Source of the DNA: Fomes fomentarius
Lineage: Eukaryota; Basidiomycota; Agaricomycetes; Polyporales; Polyporaceae
DNA length: 64,000 bases
Reading direction: 5' to 3'
NCBI GenBank assembly: GCA_022606135.1
Contig: JABYQN010000001.1
Location: 1,240,001-1,304,000 of the forward strand
Under the pieces are notes generated by a model that did no database searches, was not told the origin of the DNA, and was given only the letters and a program-made list of their open reading frames with translations. Positions 47,921-60,938 of the stretch are shown here, piece after piece. How positions within the stretch are numbered: the stretch's first letter is position 1; the number at the start of each line of letters is the position of its first letter. The position numbers and the translations under genes were made by a program.

Positions 47921-48050
47921 CGGTACTCGGGCTGCGAGCCAGGAGCTTGATCCCGTCCCTCAATCATCCTTTGGCCCCCAAACGCAGCCTATCGCTCTCT
48001 TCCGCTCTTTCCTCCTGCTTCCATCCCTCTCGGCCGGCTCGCTGGTCGCC

Positions 48051-51000
48051 ATGTCGCGTCCGCGGAATAATCTCGACGAACTTCAGCGCAAACACGCTCC
48101 ACCATCTGCATCAAGTCCGTCCAAGCCTGCGACGCCTCAACTAAATGGCGGCAAGGTGAGGTAGCGCGCCTCTGATGTCTTCGTGAACGCTGACGCGGTC
48201 CCCGACAGGGCAAGTTCAAACCAGCGAAGTCCATCCCTTCTAGCTCGACGCCATCGAATGTGCCTGGTGCGTCTATCGTCCTCAATTTGACTAATGAACC
48301 GTACTTAGATGTGCTTGAAGTGCGGAAACTGCAATCTTTCTCGACACCCGGCTTCAACAAGGTCAAGCCACAACCCCTCAAATATCCTTCGGCCGCAGAC
48401 AACAGTGTCTCATACGTCAATGTATCATCTACCGAATCCACGCCCCTCAATGCTTCTACCTCAAGCATCCCCGTCAAGCGGTTTTCCTCTGGTTCCTCGG
48501 AAGATCTCGTTCCTCCCTCGCCCCCAAAGCGGTCCAAGACTACTCATCCCCCGGATAAAGAGAACATCTTCCTTGATGAGTCATGCAAGGGCAAAGGTCG
48601 TGCCCGAGAGCCTCCCCGTGCCACGGTTCATCTAGCAGGTCCATCCCGACCTCAGTCGGCTACTCTATACACACACGTGAATCAGCCTTCAACTCCCAGC
48701 AAGCCACTCACCACCACTTTACGTGCAAGCTTCGATGCTTTGCTACTCGACATTGATCTCGACCAGGTATGGCAGGACTCGTACAAGCTGCGTAGCCAAA
48801 ATTGATTTCACCTTATTGGAAGAAAAACGAAAGGGAGTTGCGAGCGGCATGTGACACAGCACAGGACCTCATAGAGGCTGTCGACAAGTTGATTGGTGCG
48901 GCACGCGGAGATCCTAGCGAGCCTAAGGATATCGAGTTCCTAAATATCTTGAGGTAACTCCGCGGTTTCATTGTTATGCACTTATCTCATGCTCTCTTAG
49001 CGACGTGTTTGAGAAGCGACAAAGCGCAAGTCGCGTTCATCTGAGGGCAATTCAACGCGGAGAGAGACCTGCGGGGTCAAGAAGTGGTACAGAGGTTGGC
49101 ACCAGCGCACACTCTACTTCGACCCTTGTCGACTCAGACTGGTCCTCGGAGCCTCCACGTCATGCTGAGATGTCGATGACCGCGACCAGTCATTATGCGG
49201 CTACCTCATCAACGGCTCCCGACGCGATTGATCCGGATGAAGACCTCTGGAACTCATTCGCTGATCCTATTGACCTCACCGAGGACGATCCTCCAGCGGT
49301 CCCAACTCCCGCGACGCCGCCCGCAACCCAGCCGAAGTCAGCAGCTCCCATTCGTGCACCCTCTCTTCTCCGCATTTCCGAGCCTGTCGCCGAGCCCGAG
49401 CATCTCACTCAACAAGAGTACTATCCTAAGGTCAAGAAAGCGCTGAACAAGACATTTGGCTTAGAATCGTTCCGCCCCAAACAACTCGATGCCATCTGTG
49501 CGGCGATGGAGGGCCGCGACGTCTTCGTCCTGTTTCCTACGGGTAGTGGAAAGAGTCTCACTTTCCAGATACCTGCCGTGATCCAGGATGGCGTTACAGT
49601 TGTTGTCAGCCCATTGAAGTCGTTGATGAGCGACCAGGTCGACGCTCTCCAAGAGCGCGGCGTTGATGTCGCAAAGGTGACTGGGGAGGACTCGGAGAAG
49701 GCCAGACAGGATGTCATGCAGCGGCTGTACAGCAGCAGGAACAAGCCACGGTTGCTGTACATGACTCCGGAGCTGCTACAGAAGAGTAACAGTTTCCGAA
49801 GGGCCCTCGAAGTATTATACAACCGTGGACAGCTCATGCGCTTCGTTATTGACGAAGCGCACTGTATCACGGATTGGGGACGTCGGTTCCGCGACTCCGT
49901 ATGTCTTTTTCAGAACCCTCTACCGCGTGTCGCCGTAATGAATTTATCTCTCTTCACCAGTACACCCAACTCACCGAGCTTCGGAAGTTGTATCCTAACG
50001 TGCCCATCAGTGCCTTGACTGCGACTGCGAATGCGGAGGTTGAGCAAGACATCATGGCCCGCCTCGGCATGAGGAATCCCGTACATCTCAAGTTGTCCTT
50101 CAACCGTAAGAACCTCGACTACGAAGTGCGTCCAAAGAAGGGCAACAAGGGTTGTCTCGTCGAGATTGCGCAGTACATCAAGCAGAATCACATTAAGGAG
50201 ACCGGCATCATCTACTGTCTCTCGCGGGCGAATTGCGAAGACGTCGCAAAGGTACTTCGGGACACGCATGGGCTGCAGGCAAAACATTACCATGCTAGTA
50301 TGGACCCGAGGGATCGAGAGCGAGTGCAGAGAGAGTGGTATAGGGGTGATGTCCTCATCATCGTGGCCACGGTAGGTGAGCTTTGATATCTCATCATAGC
50401 AGTTGCTTATATGACGTCCAGATTGCGTTCGGGATGGGAATCGACAAAGCGGATGGTCTGTGCATAGAATTGCTTGCGGCGGCATGTACTAAATCCTTGT
50501 CCCGCAGTGCGATACGTCATCCACTACACCATCCCTAGCACTCTCGCGAAGTGAGTCCTCCATCCGAATGGTAACTGAGTCAAACTCACACGCCGTGACT
50601 TGCAGTTACTACCAAGAGACTGGACGTGCTGGCAGAGATGGGAAGCCAGCGAGGTGTATCCTATGTATGTCCACCTGTTCTCTCTGATGCTGCTTCCTCT
50701 GATCCCATGCAGATTACACTTATGGTGATGCCGCCTCCCGCATTGACATGGTCAAGAAGGAAGACAAGCCGGAAGAGGAGAAGGCGTGGCAGATCGAGGA
50801 CTTGTTGTGTGTGGTGCGATACTGCGCCAACAACGTGCGTTGCCGTCGCCAGCAAGTACTCGCATATTTCAGCGAGGTCTTCGACCCGGTCAACTGCCAG
50901 GACCTCTGTGACAACTGCCGCGACAAGACTCCGACCGACCACGCCGACCACACGCGTGATGCCCTCAGTGCCCTCCGACTTCTCGAGAACCTTATGAGGG

Positions 51001-52088
51001 GACGTCATCATTTGACGAAGCTCCAGCTTGTACAGGCGCTCAGGGGAAGCAGAAACAAGATGATGCTTGAACGGGGATATGACAGGGATCCGCACTATGG
51101 TTTGTGCAAACACCTCCCACTGCCTATTGTGGAGCGTCTCGTGGATGAGATGCTCTTCCAAAGCATCCTCGTCACCAAGCAGGTGCAGACAGGGGACTAC
51201 AACCAGACATATCTGGGGGTGAGTTGACCGTGCCCGTGGCCTGGGCTGACGTGCAAAAGCTCACTCACACACTTCTAAATTTTAGGTGGGTGCCTCGGCC
51301 AATCGTTTGAAGAGCGGTGCGTCGAAGCTCGTAATCGAGCTCCGCGTTGGCACAAACCGCAAGGACTTAGGCAAGGCGCCAGCATCTCGTCAGCGCAAGC
51401 CACGGAGCAGAGCTGCGCCTGACAGCGAGTCCGGGGGGTCTGCAGGCCCGTCCAACGCAAGCTCATCATCTCACAGTCGTAGGGGCAAGGCCATCGCCAT
51501 TCCCGAGGAAGATGTGCTCAGTCTGTACCGAGACGACCCGGACGATCCCGACTTCGACGATATTGAGGAGATCTCAAGCCCACCCCCGTACGGCGCCCAG
51601 GCACACGTGCCATTCCTTCCGCTTCTCAGTCCCTAGCGATTGACTTCGAGTCTGACATTGAGGAGTTCGACAGTCCCGTTATACCCAAGGTGACTCTCTT
51701 TGACAAGGGGGATGTACCGGAGCTCGGGGATGACGCCGACGATGTCGAGATGAGGTGCAGAAGCGAACTCTTCGCTTTCCGAGAGGAGGTATGTGGGAGG
51801 CCGTACGGAGAATAGGACACGGAGCTCACCATCCGCACCAGATGCGGACGTCGGCCAAATTGATAGCTGACCTCATCACTGACGAGGCTATTGACACCCT
51901 CTCGGCTGTTCTGCCTAACGGTGAGCCGCGCCGTCACTGTTTTACTTGTCGGGTGTCTGACAGGTCCCATAGATAGCCAGGCCCTGCGGGATGCTCTAGA
52001 TATGGTCGATCTGGGCGTGGAGCTCCTGGGAGACTGGCAGAAGAGTATCCTGAACATATGCACGAAGTATCATATGCAACGCCGATGA
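48051..52088 (+). CDS. SGS1: RecQ-family DNA helicase (BLM/Sgs1 type)
   Basis: 3'-5' DNA helicase for recombination intermediates and replication-fork repair. ATG 48051 begins [20 protein letters not shown] long disordered N-terminus contains acidic patches such as [16 protein letters not shown]. The helicase core has the RecQ motif 0 ([14 protein letters not shown]), Walker [20 protein letters not shown], the DEAH box in [36 protein letters not shown] and [13 protein letters not shown]. The RQC zinc site is visible ([10 protein letters not shown]...CQDLCDNC) with a winged-helix part after it. The C-terminal exons encode [26 protein letters not shown] and [14 protein letters not shown], which look like a divergent HRDC domain. 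Roughly a dozen short introns splice in frame. Confidence 0.93.
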
Positions 52089-52281
52089 CGAGTTACCCTG
52101 TCATTTCTCGAACGGTCGAATACCGACTTATGCGCGTATGTAGATTATGAGTAGATTCATACATCTTGATACCAGTGCGCTCCTTGAACGCTGCCCGGAT
52201 AGATGGGGCCGTTGAAGTACATAGTAATGCTGTACATAATCATCCTACATGTCACATTAGTGTAAGTAGTGTACAATCAGC
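52089..52281. terminator. Convergent 3' flank SGS1 / BRE4-like gene
   Basis: 193 bp between opposing stop codons. It is AT-rich with TATGTA-like stretches suiting polyadenylation. Nothing else was seen. Confidence 0.3.
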
Positions 52282-55200
52282 CTATTCCTCCTCTAATCGG
52301 AATGTACTGTACCACCCATGATCGCCCTCTTCCATCGTGCTCGTCCTCGAGAAGTGCGACTCATGCGTCAACCACGCAGAAGTCCCGAACAGGCGACCCG
52401 TCTGCTCCAAGAGCTCCTCCAGAGTATCGACCAAATTCTGCATTACCTCCTGCTCAGCAAATGCATAAACAAGCGAGAGGCCAAGCGCATGCGGCTCCAG
52501 CTCCCGCGCCCTGTGTATGCAGTCCTGGACGTGCGATTCCAAATTTGCAAAGGCGTGGCGCGCGGAAGGGAGGAACTGTGGCAGCGGCTCGCGCGCACGA
52601 AAGGCATGCTGGCAGGCGTACAAGATGATGCAAACACACGACATCTGCCAGAGTGAGTTTGGAGGGGAGCGTAAGTGACGGGCGCAGAGACAGATGTATG
52701 ACGACAGCACACACAAATTCACGCCGTTCCTTGAAAACGCTGGCGACGGTCTCTTTGCGCGGGATGTTCTCCCGAATCTTGCGAAGACCTGTCATGAGGT
52801 CCAATAGCTTTTGCATCGTGACGACGATGTCCCGATAGTGACGCAGTGGTTTCTACGAGTCCGTCTCAGCACAGATGCGGCGATTCTGATGACCTGCATC
52901 TTACTGGAAGCAAGCTGAGCTCGTCGCTCATCGTCTTCAGCAGAGCTGACAAACGGTACAATGAACTTCGTATCTGTAGCTCTAATTTCAACGTCTTCCG
53001 CCTCTCTTCGTGTATACGAGTTCGATTAATGCGGAACATGTCACTGGGCATTGTGGCCGTTTGAGCGACAAATGGGTTGAGCGATAATGTGGGAGTGCTT
53101 CACTGGCTTAGGGTTAGATACAAGCTACTAAGCAGGCCGAGCGTCCTGCTGGTGTCAGATAAGAACAGTACCTATGCAAAATTGTTGCATGGGCGCCATG
53201 TCGTCGTAAGTGACGGCCGTCAGCATGCAGCAAGAACGAGCTAAGCGTACTCGACAGTGCCTTGGGAACAAAAGACTGTTCACGATGAGCGCAGCCACAA
53301 TCCCTGCAGCAATCATCACCGCTCGTACGATGGCCAATTCTGTGGCACACGTCAGGCCCAAAGCACGACACGGGACGATTGCACGCAAACCTAAACTTAC
53401 TGAGCGCAGGTGTATCGGGGTCCGGGTTGAAATACTGTGCGAAGACTATCGGGGGTAGAGTGACAGATCTGGGGGCCATTGAGCGACATTAGCACTACTG
53501 CTGGCCGCTAGACGAGGTGGTGATCTAGATCGCTCACGCAGGGACCGCGAGGGGCGCGACTGATGTCTGGAGTATAATCCAGGTGATGGGGATGTCGAAC
53601 GCCTGTGGCAAGCCTGAAGCATGAGCGATTGTGCCTCCTGACGTGTGAACTTTCGCACATACAGTGACGAGAGCCACTAACCCATATGGATTAGTGTTGC
53701 AGATGATTGCAGTCTGCGCGCAACGATGTCAGATGTCGGAATATTTAGTCAAGCATGATGGACACATACGACATACGCATACACCGCCCCCAACACCGTT
53801 CCGAGCTGTGGAACGTCAGCATTGGCATTACTCCTCGTGCGATTGAGGAACCGAGTGGTCAACTCACTAGTCGCAGATAGCCTGTTCTCCATGTGGCTCC
53901 TGTGTTCGTCTCCAGCACCCAAAGATAGCTGTTCAAGCATGAATACTGCCGCTGTCCAGCTAGACAGGCTCACGAACCTTATGGTCATCCATTGCCCTCT
54001 CCATTCCTGGAACCACCGACGAGCTGTAAGCGACACATGAACAAGGTAAGCGCAGACGTCACGCGTCAACACATACCAGCGGAATCGAGTGGCATGAAAG
54101 CCGGGAATGTCAAAACGGCCACACCGATAGCGTTCTTCAATCCGTGTCTCCAATGGCTCGAATGCTGCAATGCCCGGTATAACTTGGCCAACCAGACCCT
54201 CGCACGCATGATCCTCTCGCTCGACCACATCATGCCCACGCATCCTGTCCAAAACTGCCACGACCACACCTTCGCACGATTCAGCCTGAGCTCCATCTTG
54301 CTCACAGACGCGGCCGCATACATCTGGTAGCGTGACGCTAAGCCGCCTGCAGGGATGGGACGACCCTTCGAGAGCGTGAAGGAGTACGCCCGCTCGGCCA
54401 GATCCTGGCGGGCTTCCATCAGAGTCAGCCGTTCATCCACGCCCACGTCCGTTGGGTCCCCGTCAATGATTCCTCCTGGAGTGTGTATCATGTCGCCGTT
54501 GTCATCGGCAATGAACGGACCAGGGGGTACGCCGAGCCATTGGAGGGATACGTGGGGATACCACAGCCGCGTGTGCGACGCCTCGTACAGGGTCGCGACG
54601 TGATGCGCGACCTTCAGGGCGGTCCCCATTTCCTGCGCCATCTGCCAATCATGAGGTTAGCAACCACGTATACACTCTACGAGCCCCTCCAGTATGGTAA
54701 GGCGCAGGCTCACCTGAAGCAACGCAATAGCAGCGAGGCTACAATCGAATATCTCCCTCGGCAGGTGCGCCTTCTTCCCTTCTGCGCGTTGGTGCATGTC
54801 GACCTGATCGAAGACGTGCCCGAGAACTTCTCGCATGCCATTTCGCGCCACTATCAAGCTCCTCTCCGCCTCGTGCACGGCGGCCTTTTGCGATCTGGAC
54901 ATGGTATACGCTGTTTCCGAGGACTTTCCGGCGGAACGTTGATAGAATGTCACGGCGATCAAGTGCTCGACGGTCTTCATTGCGTCTAAGATCCTATTTG
55001 CCAAATCGAGTGCTGGAGGCTCAATAGCCGAGACGAAGGCAAGATCATGGGCTCGACTGAAGTAATCGTGTAAGCTTGGAGCGGGGCTACGGGGCGATAA
55101 GGGAGTCCCTGGCATAGTCCCGCTGGGCACTGTCCCTGGTACTGTCCCTGGTATAGGTGACCGAGGGGTTCCAGGAACACTACGCAGAGGTTTCACGGGT

Positions 55201-56353
55201 GCGAGACCCCAGGCCAGCTCTCGCCTGAGGTGCTCTACAATGCCGATTAACGGATGTATGGAGTGAACTGGAAATGATTGTCAGCCAAGGACATCGACTC
55301 AGTCGTGCGAATTTACGTACGGCTGAGACGACCGACTCTCAGTTCGAAGGCTGCTTGGGAATAAGTTTCGTTGAGTTTGATGGACCTCTGTAGTAGCTGG
55401 GCATGGAGTTGACGGTAGAAGCCGGGATCCAATCTTGTCTCCCGGGCACCAACGCGGTAGAGACTGGACGAGAGGCATTCATGGAGAACTGCAAACGTAG
55501 ATGCAGTCTCCCGCTCAAAGTTGGTGGCCGAGCCCTGAAAAATGGTCATCATTACGAGGAGAGAGACCAAGCAGATGATGGCCGCCGATAGAGTGATCCA
55601 CAAGAAATCTCCCGAATCTAGAAGGACATGCTACAATTTCGCAAAGTTCAGCCGTGAATGAGCTGAGGGGCTTTTGCGATTGTACACCTACGTTGGAGAC
55701 ACCAATGTTGTTCGTTAAGAGCCAGACCGAGATGAAGCAAGATATGCGTGTAGATAACTGCAGACGGACAAGTCGGCTCTTCACGATCCCAGCTGCAGCG
55801 CAGATTGAGCATGCGTTGGCAGCCTGAAGAGGAAAAGGAACCGTGGCTCACCCAGAAAGCTCAGGAGGATCAAGAAACATGCACACGTTGCTCTGGCGGC
55901 GGGAGTGTCGTGACCTGCGAGAGATGCGATGTGCTTGGCTAGAGTGGAGATGCCAATGCCAATCAGAGCACCGAGGATGTTTAGGAAGGTGAGTTCGAGC
56001 TGCTGGGCAAGGTTTTCTTGGACGGAGAATACAAGCTCCTTGAGGGCTAATACTAAAAACGCATACTGGCCTCCCAAACGTGATAAGGGGCGTATCACGA
56101 TGATCAGAGAACACAGTAATGTGGACAGTAGTCTGGCGAGGGGCCGCCTCGCAAGCCAGACCTGGCCTATTGCTTGCAGAAGAGTATACTTCTCGACAGG
56201 CGCAGAAGAAGGGCCGTTCATGGGTACAACGAGCGCAGCACGAAGAGAGGTCGGCACGAGAGGAGCATGTTTGCAGCTGCAGGCGTTTGGCCGTATCTGT
56301 ACGTGGACAAACTGCACAGTGACAAAGACCGTCAGCAGACTGTCGGGCTCCAT
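52282..56353 (-). CDS. BRE4/FUSC-family multi-pass membrane protein (DUF2421)
   Basis: Large fungal membrane protein of the brefeldin A-sensitivity/aromatic acid exporter-like family. It is broken into many exons. The N-terminal half has FLVLALKELVFSVQENLAQQ and then hydrophobic FLNILGALIGIGISTLA. AGIVKSRLVRLQLSTRISCF and the segment ITLSAAIICLVSLLVMMTIF follow. A soluble central part has Ser/Pro repeats (PGTVPGTVP) and helices (MSRSQKAAVHEAERSLIVA). A second membrane half carries FGTVLGAVYAYV and NPYGLVALVTVCAK, the FUSC-type signature. The C-terminal soluble domain ends STFRLEEE at 52282. ATG 56353 is the first in the open frame, but an upstream exon is possible. Transported substrate is unknown. 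Confidence 0.8.
55129..55152. repeat. 12-bp tandem repeat in coding sequence
   Basis: ACTGTCCCTGGT twice in direct tandem, encoding the repeated PGTV units of the BRE4-like protein's disordered linker; related degenerate units flank it. Confidence 0.6.
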
Positions 56354-59300
56354 GACGCTCTTCACTTGTCGAGCGCCAGCAGCGTATAGCTAGCAGCCCT
56401 CGACCAGTCGGACGAATGTAGTCATATGTTTGGTTATACCACTAGCTGACAATCCGTCGGACTAGCCCAACCTACTAACAGTCGGCCGCCTGGGCCGTCG
56501 AGACTCGACTGGTCGTGAATCACGTCGCAGAGCAGGGTTTGAAGTTGTAGTCCGGGGGCTGTCTCGACAAGGTACATCGAAGCCTAGTCCCTAGGCAGAC
56601 TGTATGTGACCGGCCGAGACTGCCGAAGACCGCTGCCAGTAGTGGTAGTGTATAGCCATAAGCAACATAACGCGGACATGGCAGTCCCTCAAAATAACTT
56701 GACTCTCAACGGCAACAAACTCAACCTTGTTCACCGTGTCTCCACCCAAACCTTGAGCTTGACACATACCGGACACATTACGGAGAGACTTTCAAGATCT
56801 GGCTCTCAACTTAACGGCTATGCCGGCCTAATCCTCACGAGGGACACGGGTGCAATATTGCCGACGCCAATCGCAACAAGCTTAACCCCTCTCCACGAGA
56901 CTCATGGCAACAAGCTTCGCCCCGTGCCACCAGCAAGTCAGGCATTACCTCAATTTACAGATGGACGTTCAGTAACCGTGCGGCGTGTCATCGGCGGGAG
57001 AGATCCGCCCAAATCCCCCTCCCATTTCGATGAGAGCTACTGCTAGTAGCACCGACTCGGCACTCGGCAAGTTGTCACGCCCAGTGAGAGACAAAGATGC
57101 CGACCTTATCAGGTTTGCTTTCTCGCACTGAACAGTAACAAGGCACGAGTGGAAACTCTATTAGTGGGAGGATGAGGGTACACCCAGGGGCAGCCGCCGC
57201 GGTTCCTACAGTGCTTCCCTATTCCGGCATGTCTAACACCCCACTTACCAAATGCGTCCGAGTGCAACTCGTCAACAACATACTTGGAACCCCGTCTTAT
57301 CATGAGAGCACCGTGTACACCATCTTCGACGCAGATCAACGCCGGATCGCTCACCGACTATCACCAGCGCAGTTCAACCTCTTCGAATTCACGGTTGCCG
57401 ACCTCTGTAGTCCCAATCTGAAGATGATTACCCCAGTAATTACATGAGGAGTCGACAACTCCAGTTGACGTCTCATCGTCACAACAAGGATTTCGAACCG
57501 TTGGACATCCCACAGGTCGTGCGTAGTCGTCATAGTTCAGCGGTGGACCAGCTGGGCCTCGGTACTAGTACGCAATCGGTGTGCGTTCTTCGTCGTTCCA
57601 TCGTTGAACGTTCACACACAGCGCGTTCTGCATCCCCATCATCGTGGCGACGGTCCGTCAACGCATATATAGACCAGCCCGCCACCTGATTGGACCCAGA
57701 CATCCGGAGAGAGCTATAGAGACATGACTCTATGGAAGGTTAAATACATAATCCGGCTCACCAAATGGCCATGGCCTCTCTCCAACCCTCTCCAGCCTCG
57801 AGGCGTTTATCATCCGTCCGGGCGTCCCTCTCGGGGGCACGAACTCTGCCGGCCACCCCGATTTCGATTCTGTCATAACTTTACTCTCTTCCTCTTCCTC
57901 TGACTCAGGATCAGGATCGCGAGTTGCGCAGTCAGGACCTGGCATAGCATCGGCCACCAAATGGTGGGTCGTTCAGTTATTACGGGCGGCAGATACCAGC
58001 TACGACACCCCGCATATGCATGGCTCCAGCCGAAGATTCGACGGCCTTGAGTTGCCTCGTGCAGCCATGTCTTCGGCTTCGATGCATGAAGGATCCTGCT
58101 TGCTTCCTAGAACGCTTCCTGTTGTACAGAACGACGCCGCGTCTCGATGCCCGCCTTCCCTTGGATCGTGATACCGCTCAGGTTTCGAATCGGAAGTTTC
58201 CACGACCGGTCACACTGTGCCCTTTTCAAGAGGATGGCTCGCGATTTACACTTCAAGTGGGCATCCATACCCCTGCAGTATATTGAGCGGCGGCCGCCAT
58301 GGTTGCAAGAGGTGCAAAACCAATCACAGAGGAGATCTCCGGAACTCCACCGCCTGGGAAGGATTGTGGTCTGAGACCAAAGGCAAAGACCAGCAAGGCA
58401 AGCGTCATGCAACAGGCACTATTTGTAGTCAACTCATTACTTTCTCATGCTTATACGGCATACTGGAACAGGCTGGACGTCATTGTGAGCAGAAAGACGA
58501 GTGCGATGACCTTCGATACGGCAAGGTAATCTACCAGCCATGCGAATCTCGTATTGATTCACATCAAGTAGCCAGTCCATTCTCACCCCTCGTTCTTTTG
58601 CGTATCCTTCCAGCTCGGCGCACCGAGGCCTGTCTTGAGACCAGTTCTCTCTCCGGTGGTGTTGCCGCATAAAGGTCCTCGTTGGTACAGAGCTACCTCC
58701 CTTTCATTCGTGCAAGGACGTCATGCTGTCCAACGATCGCCGCCCCGGCAAGCTGGAGGCATCATTCATTCCGGCGGAGAACCAGGCGCGGTTATTCTGA
58801 CGTGCGACCGGTCTGGTCTGTAGTGAAAAACTGCGGCCATTTGAAGATGATCAGTGAGGAGCCGGTGTAGAGCCTTACTCTGTTCCTTCACTCGTTCCCA
58901 GGCTTGAGGGCCATCCTGGACGTGGAATGTCCTGAAGGTTTATGTGTATTGCCTCTCTTCGTGTTCGCGTCTCCCTATCGGCGCATTGTAGCTTCGCGGC
59001 AGCGGTCCAACCAATGGGGGCTCGTCAGCCGACGCACCCAGGGCAGCGAGAAGTCGACGAACGTCGAACGCGAACCCGCAAGAACCGGGGAATCGAGCGA
59101 GTGAGCAAGGGTCCTACCGCGGGTGGACACGGCACGTGTCTGCTGTCAGTACCACCACGCCACGACGCAGCGACTTGGCCCGTCCGACGTTACGAGAATA
59201 CGGAATTGCCTCCGCGCGAGGGGTCTATCGACGACCTGCGTACGTTAGACTGACCTTCTTTAACACGACCCAATACCGACTAACCTCATCTCGGAGATCC

Positions 59301-60938
59301 GCCATGATCTTCGCGAACGCAATTGACTGCCCCTCTCACACCGCACAGCCCAGCACTAGTGCACCCTCTTCATAAGCTCCGGTCCGACTCCTCTACGCAT
59401 CATTTGAGCGGTCGCGTCATGCGCCTGGCTGAAGAAAAACTTGGCCAGCCACACCTTCCGTCACGCACGCGCACACTCGACGACGTCACCCTCGACCAGA
59501 CCAGACGTCGGGACGCGCCTCACCCCGCAGTCTCGAGTCCGGTCCCCTCCTCGCGCGATTCGCCCGACGAAGATCGCGTCATGCGCTCCACCCCAGTTCT
59601 TGTGAGAACACAGGGGGCCTGCGGCGCGCCCCCATGATCGCCCTCTCAGGCTTCAGCCATCTCCGAACCTGCGGGACGGTGCTGCAAACTTCACAACTTC
59701 TGCAGGATCCAGGCAGGGATGGCGCCTGTGCGCTGGCAGGCCGTATGCATGCACGCCTCCATGTACACACGACAAGGTTTGGCACATTGCACGGGTACGA
59801 CGCGAAATTGCAACTGAAGCAGGAAGCCTAAGAAGAACGGCTGCCACCAGTGGGTATACGTATAGGAGAATGGCACCCGCGCATCATGCGCTTCGAAGGC
59901 GGCGGACGTTGAACGTTGGACGCGAAGCGAACACGCTATCAAACGAGCGACCATGTCTGTCGGTAGCCACCAGGATGCGGTACTTATCGGTCTGTGGGTC
60001 CACACAACCCACCCCCGTCAACGTTCCTGCGCCCACAGGCTACAGCGCTTGCGCTCTCTCCCTCCCGCCGGGTCCCAGGGCTACAGCCTTACCTTACACG
60101 TGTCGCAGAGTCGCCGTCGGTGTTAACGAATGAAGGACGTGTGATGAGCATTAGGCACTGCCCATGGTCAAATAGAACACAAGGATACATTCGGGACTCT
60201 CAAGGTCCCTTCACCTTCTTCAAGTTGACGCAGTCCAGCGCGCGCGGAGTTGAATGTTCTCGCCATCCCCAGGCGGAGGTTGGCGACGTTGGGCAAGACG
60301 GACACTCAGACCGACGTGATTTGTCACCGTGAACACCCCGCGGCCGGCCTCCAAGCCAAGCGACCTCCGGATGATCTCCATATTGTCAATTGACCCCACA
60401 CTGTCTGTCGAGCGATCATTTTCCCCCGTCCCACAGATCGGGAACGTATGACACACGACGGTATCCGGGCAATACTTGGTCTCACCTTCCGAGAGTAAGT
60501 TGGTAAATAGACAACTATTGTTCGTACACAAATGCGTTGGCACGACTACAATATATATTCCATGGCATCCATCGCTGTGGGCGAAGGAAGGCGTTGTTAT
60601 GAACACAAGACAGATATACACAGACACAAACGGAAATCCAGACCGATCTACACACGGGCGACCGACAGCGACTCAAGCTAGTGTACAAGTGGTGGCAACC
60701 AGGCAGGGACATTTCACGACGACAGGACAGTAGCACAACACATACGAGAAAGCAAAAATCAGAAGCACAGAGGGGAGGTGTAGACATAGATAACGGGATG
60801 ACGAGAGATGGGATGCATAGGTCAGAGGTGTATCAGAACGGAAAACGAAGCTCTACGTAAAAACGTTCGCGAGCATGAGCGGGACGCGCAGGTGTCATGG
60901 CAGGTTAACGTACTTGACGTGATTATTTCTCGGCACCC
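56354..60938. other. 4.6 kb gene-poor region
   Basis: The longest stretch without a supported gene. It contains the upstream region of the BRE4-like gene and the 3' flank of the Zn2Cys6 gene. Many frames of 60-150 residues occur on both strands but none has motifs or spliced partners. The most protein-like is a minus-strand acidic ORF at 57730-57960 (listed separately). No repeat family or transposon terminus was recognised. Confidence 0.4.
57730..57960 (-). CDS. Possible small acidic ORF or terminal exon
   Basis: About 70-76 codons starting acidic (DPDPESEEEEESK) and ending RPWPFGEPDYVFNLP. The composition is more protein-like than other frames in this gene-poor region, but no upstream exon could be joined and no family was recognised. 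An ATG lies five codons into the frame (57943-57945). It may be a small gene, a last exon or chance. Confidence 0.25.
   Translation of the reverse strand: MVADAMPGPDCATRDPDPESEEEEESKVMTESKSGWPAEFVPPRGTPGRMINASRLERVGERPWPFGEPDYVFNLP

Noticed and set aside
49860..49905. Possible defect after the RecQ DEAH box (CITDWGRRF)
   Set aside because: The segment continues through a normal intron to [22 protein letters not shown], so the aromatic loop is only divergent, not broken.
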